Below are positions 6,469 through 8,260 of a stretch of DNA of 8,260 nucleotides, piece by piece. A model generated the notes under the pieces. That model was given only the letters and a program-made list of their open reading frames with translations. It was not told where the DNA came from and made no database searches. Origin of the DNA: an uncultured Clostridia bacterium (lineage in GTDB: Bacteria > Bacillota > Clostridia > TANB77 > CAG-508). The DNA is taken from NCBI GenBank assembly GCA_944386375.1, contig CALXAW010000056.1, forward strand, positions 1 to 8,260, read 5' to 3'. Made by a program: the position numbers and the translations under genes. Each line of letters begins with the position of its first letter. Position 1 is the stretch's first letter.

Positions 6469-6722
6469 TTTTCGCCAAAATTTCAACTATTTATGTAAAT
6501 TTTTCTTTATTTTGTTTATTTCCCTAGTGTTTATCATTTTTAATGTTGTTTTTTATTATGGCATAAAGATTGTTTTATTACATGGATAGCTAACAATTTT
6601 TACTTTGTAAATTTGCTCTACTAGTCAGAGAGTTATACTTTTTGATTAGGAAAACAGTAGCTTTGCTCCAACAATGTATAAATTGCATTTTTATTTAATA
6701 TATTTTTTATAGGTGAATTTTA
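6469..6722. other. AT-rich leader region of the carboxypeptidase gene
   Basis: No gene is supported in this part of the 450-bp divergent intergenic region. It holds the decayed palindrome at 6617-6664 and the ribosome binding site AGGTGA at 6711-6716. A TATAAA at 6677-6682 could be a -10 box, but no credible -35 lies 16-18 bp upstream. I looked for sigma-F and sigma-G type boxes and found none convincing, so the promoter of the carboxypeptidase is unresolved. Confidence 0.5.
6617..6664. repeat. Decayed relative of the intergenic palindrome
   Basis: The order tctacta-tc-ga-agt-at-acttt-gattag followed by aacag and agcttt parallels 1738-1793, with gaps and substitutions that break the palindrome. 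In AT-rich DNA such similarity needs a statistical test, so this is tentative. Confidence 0.4.
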
Positions 6723-7970
6723 ATGAAATTGATAAAATTTTATATTGTTTTTGTTTTATGCGTTTTTTTATTTACTACCACAGCACATGCTGATATTGAT
6801 AGTAGCGAAGAAATTGATTTTAACGAAATAAAGCAAGAAATAATTGAGACTTCTTCAAATGTAACTGACATACCTAATATAAATTCTAGAGCAGCAATAG
6901 TAATAGATAGAAATTCAAAAGCTATTTTATATGGTAAATCTGAAACAGAACAGAGAAAAATGGCTTCAACCACAAAAATTATGACAGCGATTGTTGTTTT
7001 AGAAAATGCTAATTTGCCTGACATAGTAACAATCTCAAAAAAAGCTGCTAATACCGGTGGCTCTGTTCTTGGAATTAAAACAGGTGATAAAATATCTGTA
7101 TGTGATTTATTGTATGGCCTTTTACTTGTTTCTGGAAACGATACTGCTGTAGCATTAGCCGAGCATGTAGGAGGTAGTGTAGAAGGATTTGCAGACATGA
7201 TGAACAAAAAAGCTGCCGAATTAGGCCTAACTAATACACACTATGTTACTCCACATGGATTAGATGATGATAATCATTATACAACTGCATATGAACTTGC
7301 TATTCTTACTGACTATGCTTTAAATAATAAGACTTTTTATAATTATGTAGCAACAAAAAGTTATACTATTAATATTAATGGATACCCTAAAACTTTGCGT
7401 AATACCAATGAATTGCTAGGTAATCTAGATGGCGTATATGGTGTTAAAACAGGTTTTACCAATGGCGCTAACCGCTGTCTTGTAACTTCTTGTAAACGAG
7501 GTAATTTAGATATTATTTGTATAGTTTTAGGTGCTGACTCTAAAAAGTTTAGGACTCAAGATAGCATAAAACTTATTGAATATTGTTTTTCTAATTATGA
7601 GGTGATTAATTTAAAACAAATTATAAATGATTATCTTAATAATTGGAAAGCTCAAAATTTAGATAAAATTTCTGTTTTTAAAGGAGTTTCGAATAATATA
7701 GATGTGCATTTAAAAGATTTTAATTATGAATATTATCCTGTAGATAAAAAATACAAAAATAATACTTATATTAATATTGATTGCAATTATGTATTTGAAG
7801 CACCACTACAAGCTAATACAGTTATTGGTACAATGGAAATTAATATTGGAGAAAATAATGTTCTAAAATTTGATATATTGAATACTATTAATATAGATAA
7901 GAAAAACACATTAAATTATTTTTCTGAACTTTTAGCTAATTTTTTTAAATACCTTAGTCTAACTACTTAA
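6723..7970 (+). CDS. Secreted D-alanyl-D-alanine carboxypeptidase, family S11
   Basis: A 415-residue serine peptidase that would remove the terminal D-Ala from peptidoglycan stem pentapeptides outside the membrane. AGGTGA (6711-6716) lies 6 nt before the ATG, and an in-frame TGA at 6714-6716 excludes an earlier start. Residues 1-23 form a signal peptide ending in AHA. The S11 domain (about 45-275) carries all three catalytic motifs: S82-T-T-K85 (ASTTKIMTA), S137-G-N139 (VSGNDTA) and K242-T-G244 (GVKTGFT). A C-terminal PBP5-like beta domain (about 295-390, with EAPLQANTVIGT) and a final amphipathic segment (about 397-415) suited to peripheral membrane attachment complete the normal DacA/DacF layout. 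Length is normal and no residue is missing. It is divergent from the adhesins and seems monocistronic. Which Dac subtype it is, vegetative or sporulation, cannot be told from the sequence, so no symbol is given. Confidence 0.95.
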   Translation: MKLIKFYIVFVLCVFLFTTTAHADIDSSEEIDFNEIKQEIIETSSNVTDIPNINSRAAIVIDRNSKAILYGKSETEQRKMASTTKIMTAIVVLENANLPDIVTISKKAANTGGSVLGIKTGDKISVCDLLYGLLLVSGNDTAVALAEHVGGSVEGFADMMNKKAAELGLTNTHYVTPHGLDDDNHYTTAYELAILTDYALNNKTFYNYVATKSYTININGYPKTLRNTNELLGNLDGVYGVKTGFTNGANRCLVTSCKRGNLDIICIVLGADSKKFRTQDSIKLIEYCFSNYEVINLKQIINDYLNNWKAQNLDKISVFKGVSNNIDVHLKDFNYEYYPVDKKYKNNTYINIDCNYVFEAPLQANTVIGTMEINIGENNVLKFDILNTINIDKKNTLNYFSELLANFFKYLSLTT

Positions 7971-8032
7971 TTGTATACATATAATGAAATTATAGTAATT
8001 TACATTAATTTAAAATTTGTTTTTCTGTTCTA

Positions 8033-8097
8033 GCCTATTTAAGAAAATTTACTTGAAATCTTGACAACTTTTATATTACATGTTATTATAAATAGGC
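8033..8097. repeat. 9-bp inverted repeat flanking the tRNA promoter
   Basis: gcctattta (8033-8041) and taaataggc (8089-8097) are exact inverse copies on either side of the promoter. The right arm overlaps the expected transcription start. It may be chance in AT-rich DNA or an operator-like element. Confidence 0.4.
8061..8089 (+). promoter_or_regulatory. Strong promoter of the tRNA-Gly/tRNA-Cys unit
   Basis: A consensus TTGACA (8061-8066), a 17-bp spacer and TATTAT (8084-8089). The start would fall about 6 nt before tRNA-Gly. This fits the strong, compact promoters usual for stable RNA genes. Confidence 0.85.
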
Positions 8098-8101
8098 AGT
8101 T

Positions 8102-8177
8102 GCGGGAATAGCTCAGTTGATAGAGCGCTGCCTTGCCAAGGCAGAGGTCGCGGGTTTGAGCCCCGTTTCCCGCTCCA
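8102..8177 (+). tRNA. tRNA-Gly (anticodon GCC)
   Basis: A 76-nt cloverleaf with a perfect 7-bp acceptor stem (GCGGGAA/TTCCCGC), D stem GCTC/GAGC, anticodon stem CTGCC/GGCAG around loop TTGCCAA (anticodon GCC at 8135-8137), T stem GCGGG/CCCGT and encoded CCA (8175-8177). Oddly, position 19 (8120) is A and position 56 (8157) is T, where tRNAs normally have G19 and C56. The two bases form a tertiary pair, so the double change would keep pairing. It is first in a two-gene unit. Confidence 0.96.
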
Positions 8178-8188
8178 ATTTATTATAT

Positions 8189-8260
8189 GGCGATATAGCC
8201 AAGTGGTAAGGCACGAGTCTGCAAAACTCTGATCCCCGGTTCGAATCCGGGTGTCGCCTC
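8189..8260 (+). tRNA. tRNA-Cys (anticodon GCA), cut in the CCA tail
   Basis: The acceptor stem is GGCGATA/TGTCGCC (one T-G pair), the D arm GCC/GGC with GG in the loop, the anticodon loop CTGCAAA (GCA at 8221-8223), and the T arm CCGG/CCGG with the standard TTCGAAT loop. The discriminator is T (8259), the usual Cys identity base, and the window ends after the first C of the CCA. It follows tRNA-Gly after 11 nt, so the two are probably co-transcribed. Position 27-43 is a C-U mismatch. Confidence 0.95.

Noticed and set aside
6244..6498. Plus-strand open frame of 84 codons upstream of the carboxypeptidase
   Set aside because: It starts inside the adhesin signal-peptide codons and covers the adhesin promoter. 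It is Phe/Leu-rich because of T-rich DNA.
6740..7207. Minus-strand open frame of 155 codons within the carboxypeptidase gene
   Set aside because: Antisense to a gene with all three S11 motifs, with no start signal or recognisable product.
7987..8001. Hairpin aaatta-tag-taattt after the carboxypeptidase stop as a terminator
   Set aside because: The 6-bp stem is all A/T with no T-run directly after it, which is too weak to call. No intrinsic terminator is convincing between 7971 and 8060.

Overview
The window is AT-rich DNA with A-rich coding strands, strong AGGAGG-like ribosome binding sites, sigma-70-type promoters and tRNA genes that encode their CCA end. Together with surface proteins built from the FDLxLRKF repeats familiar from Clostridia, this points to a Gram-positive bacterium of the Clostridia (Bacillota), probably a host-associated one. 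The species cannot be named from the sequence. The genes read cleanly in the standard code, with TAA stops.

Layout. Positions 1-1558 (minus strand) hold the first 519 codons of a surface adhesin whose 3' end lies outside the window: signal peptide, Cys-Gln thioester head, an Ig-like neck, then Cna-B repeats. Positions 1559-1835 are intergenic and hold that gene's promoter, upstream regulatory motifs, a perfect 17-bp palindrome and the terminator of the next gene. Positions 1836-6272 (minus strand) hold a complete 1478-residue paralogue with the same kind of head on a different stalk: five DUF11-like FDLxLRKF repeats and a C-terminal membrane anchor. Positions 6273-6722 are a divergent intergenic region with the promoter and matching upstream motifs of the large adhesin. 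Positions 6723-7970 (plus strand) encode a secreted D,D-carboxypeptidase of family S11. A strong promoter at 8061-8089 then drives a tandem tRNA-Gly(GCC) and tRNA-Cys(GCA); the latter is cut at its CCA tail by the window edge.

How the parts relate. The two adhesins are tandem paralogues. Their heads are alike for about 370 residues, and they diverge abruptly where the stalk begins. Each has its own promoter, and both carry the same upstream layout: a TTCCGTARTAG motif exactly 47 bp before the -35 box, then three phased TGTAAT boxes 11-12 bp apart. This suggests that one unknown regulator controls both. The carboxypeptidase trims cell-wall peptide and is only loosely linked to the adhesins, by a shared location at the envelope. 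No sortase, transposase, CRISPR array or phage gene is visible.

The observations most worth a second look are the shared promoter architecture, the stalk swap between paralogues, the non-canonical C-terminal anchor, and a tRNA-Gly in which the normally invariant G19-C56 tertiary pair appears replaced by A19-U56.
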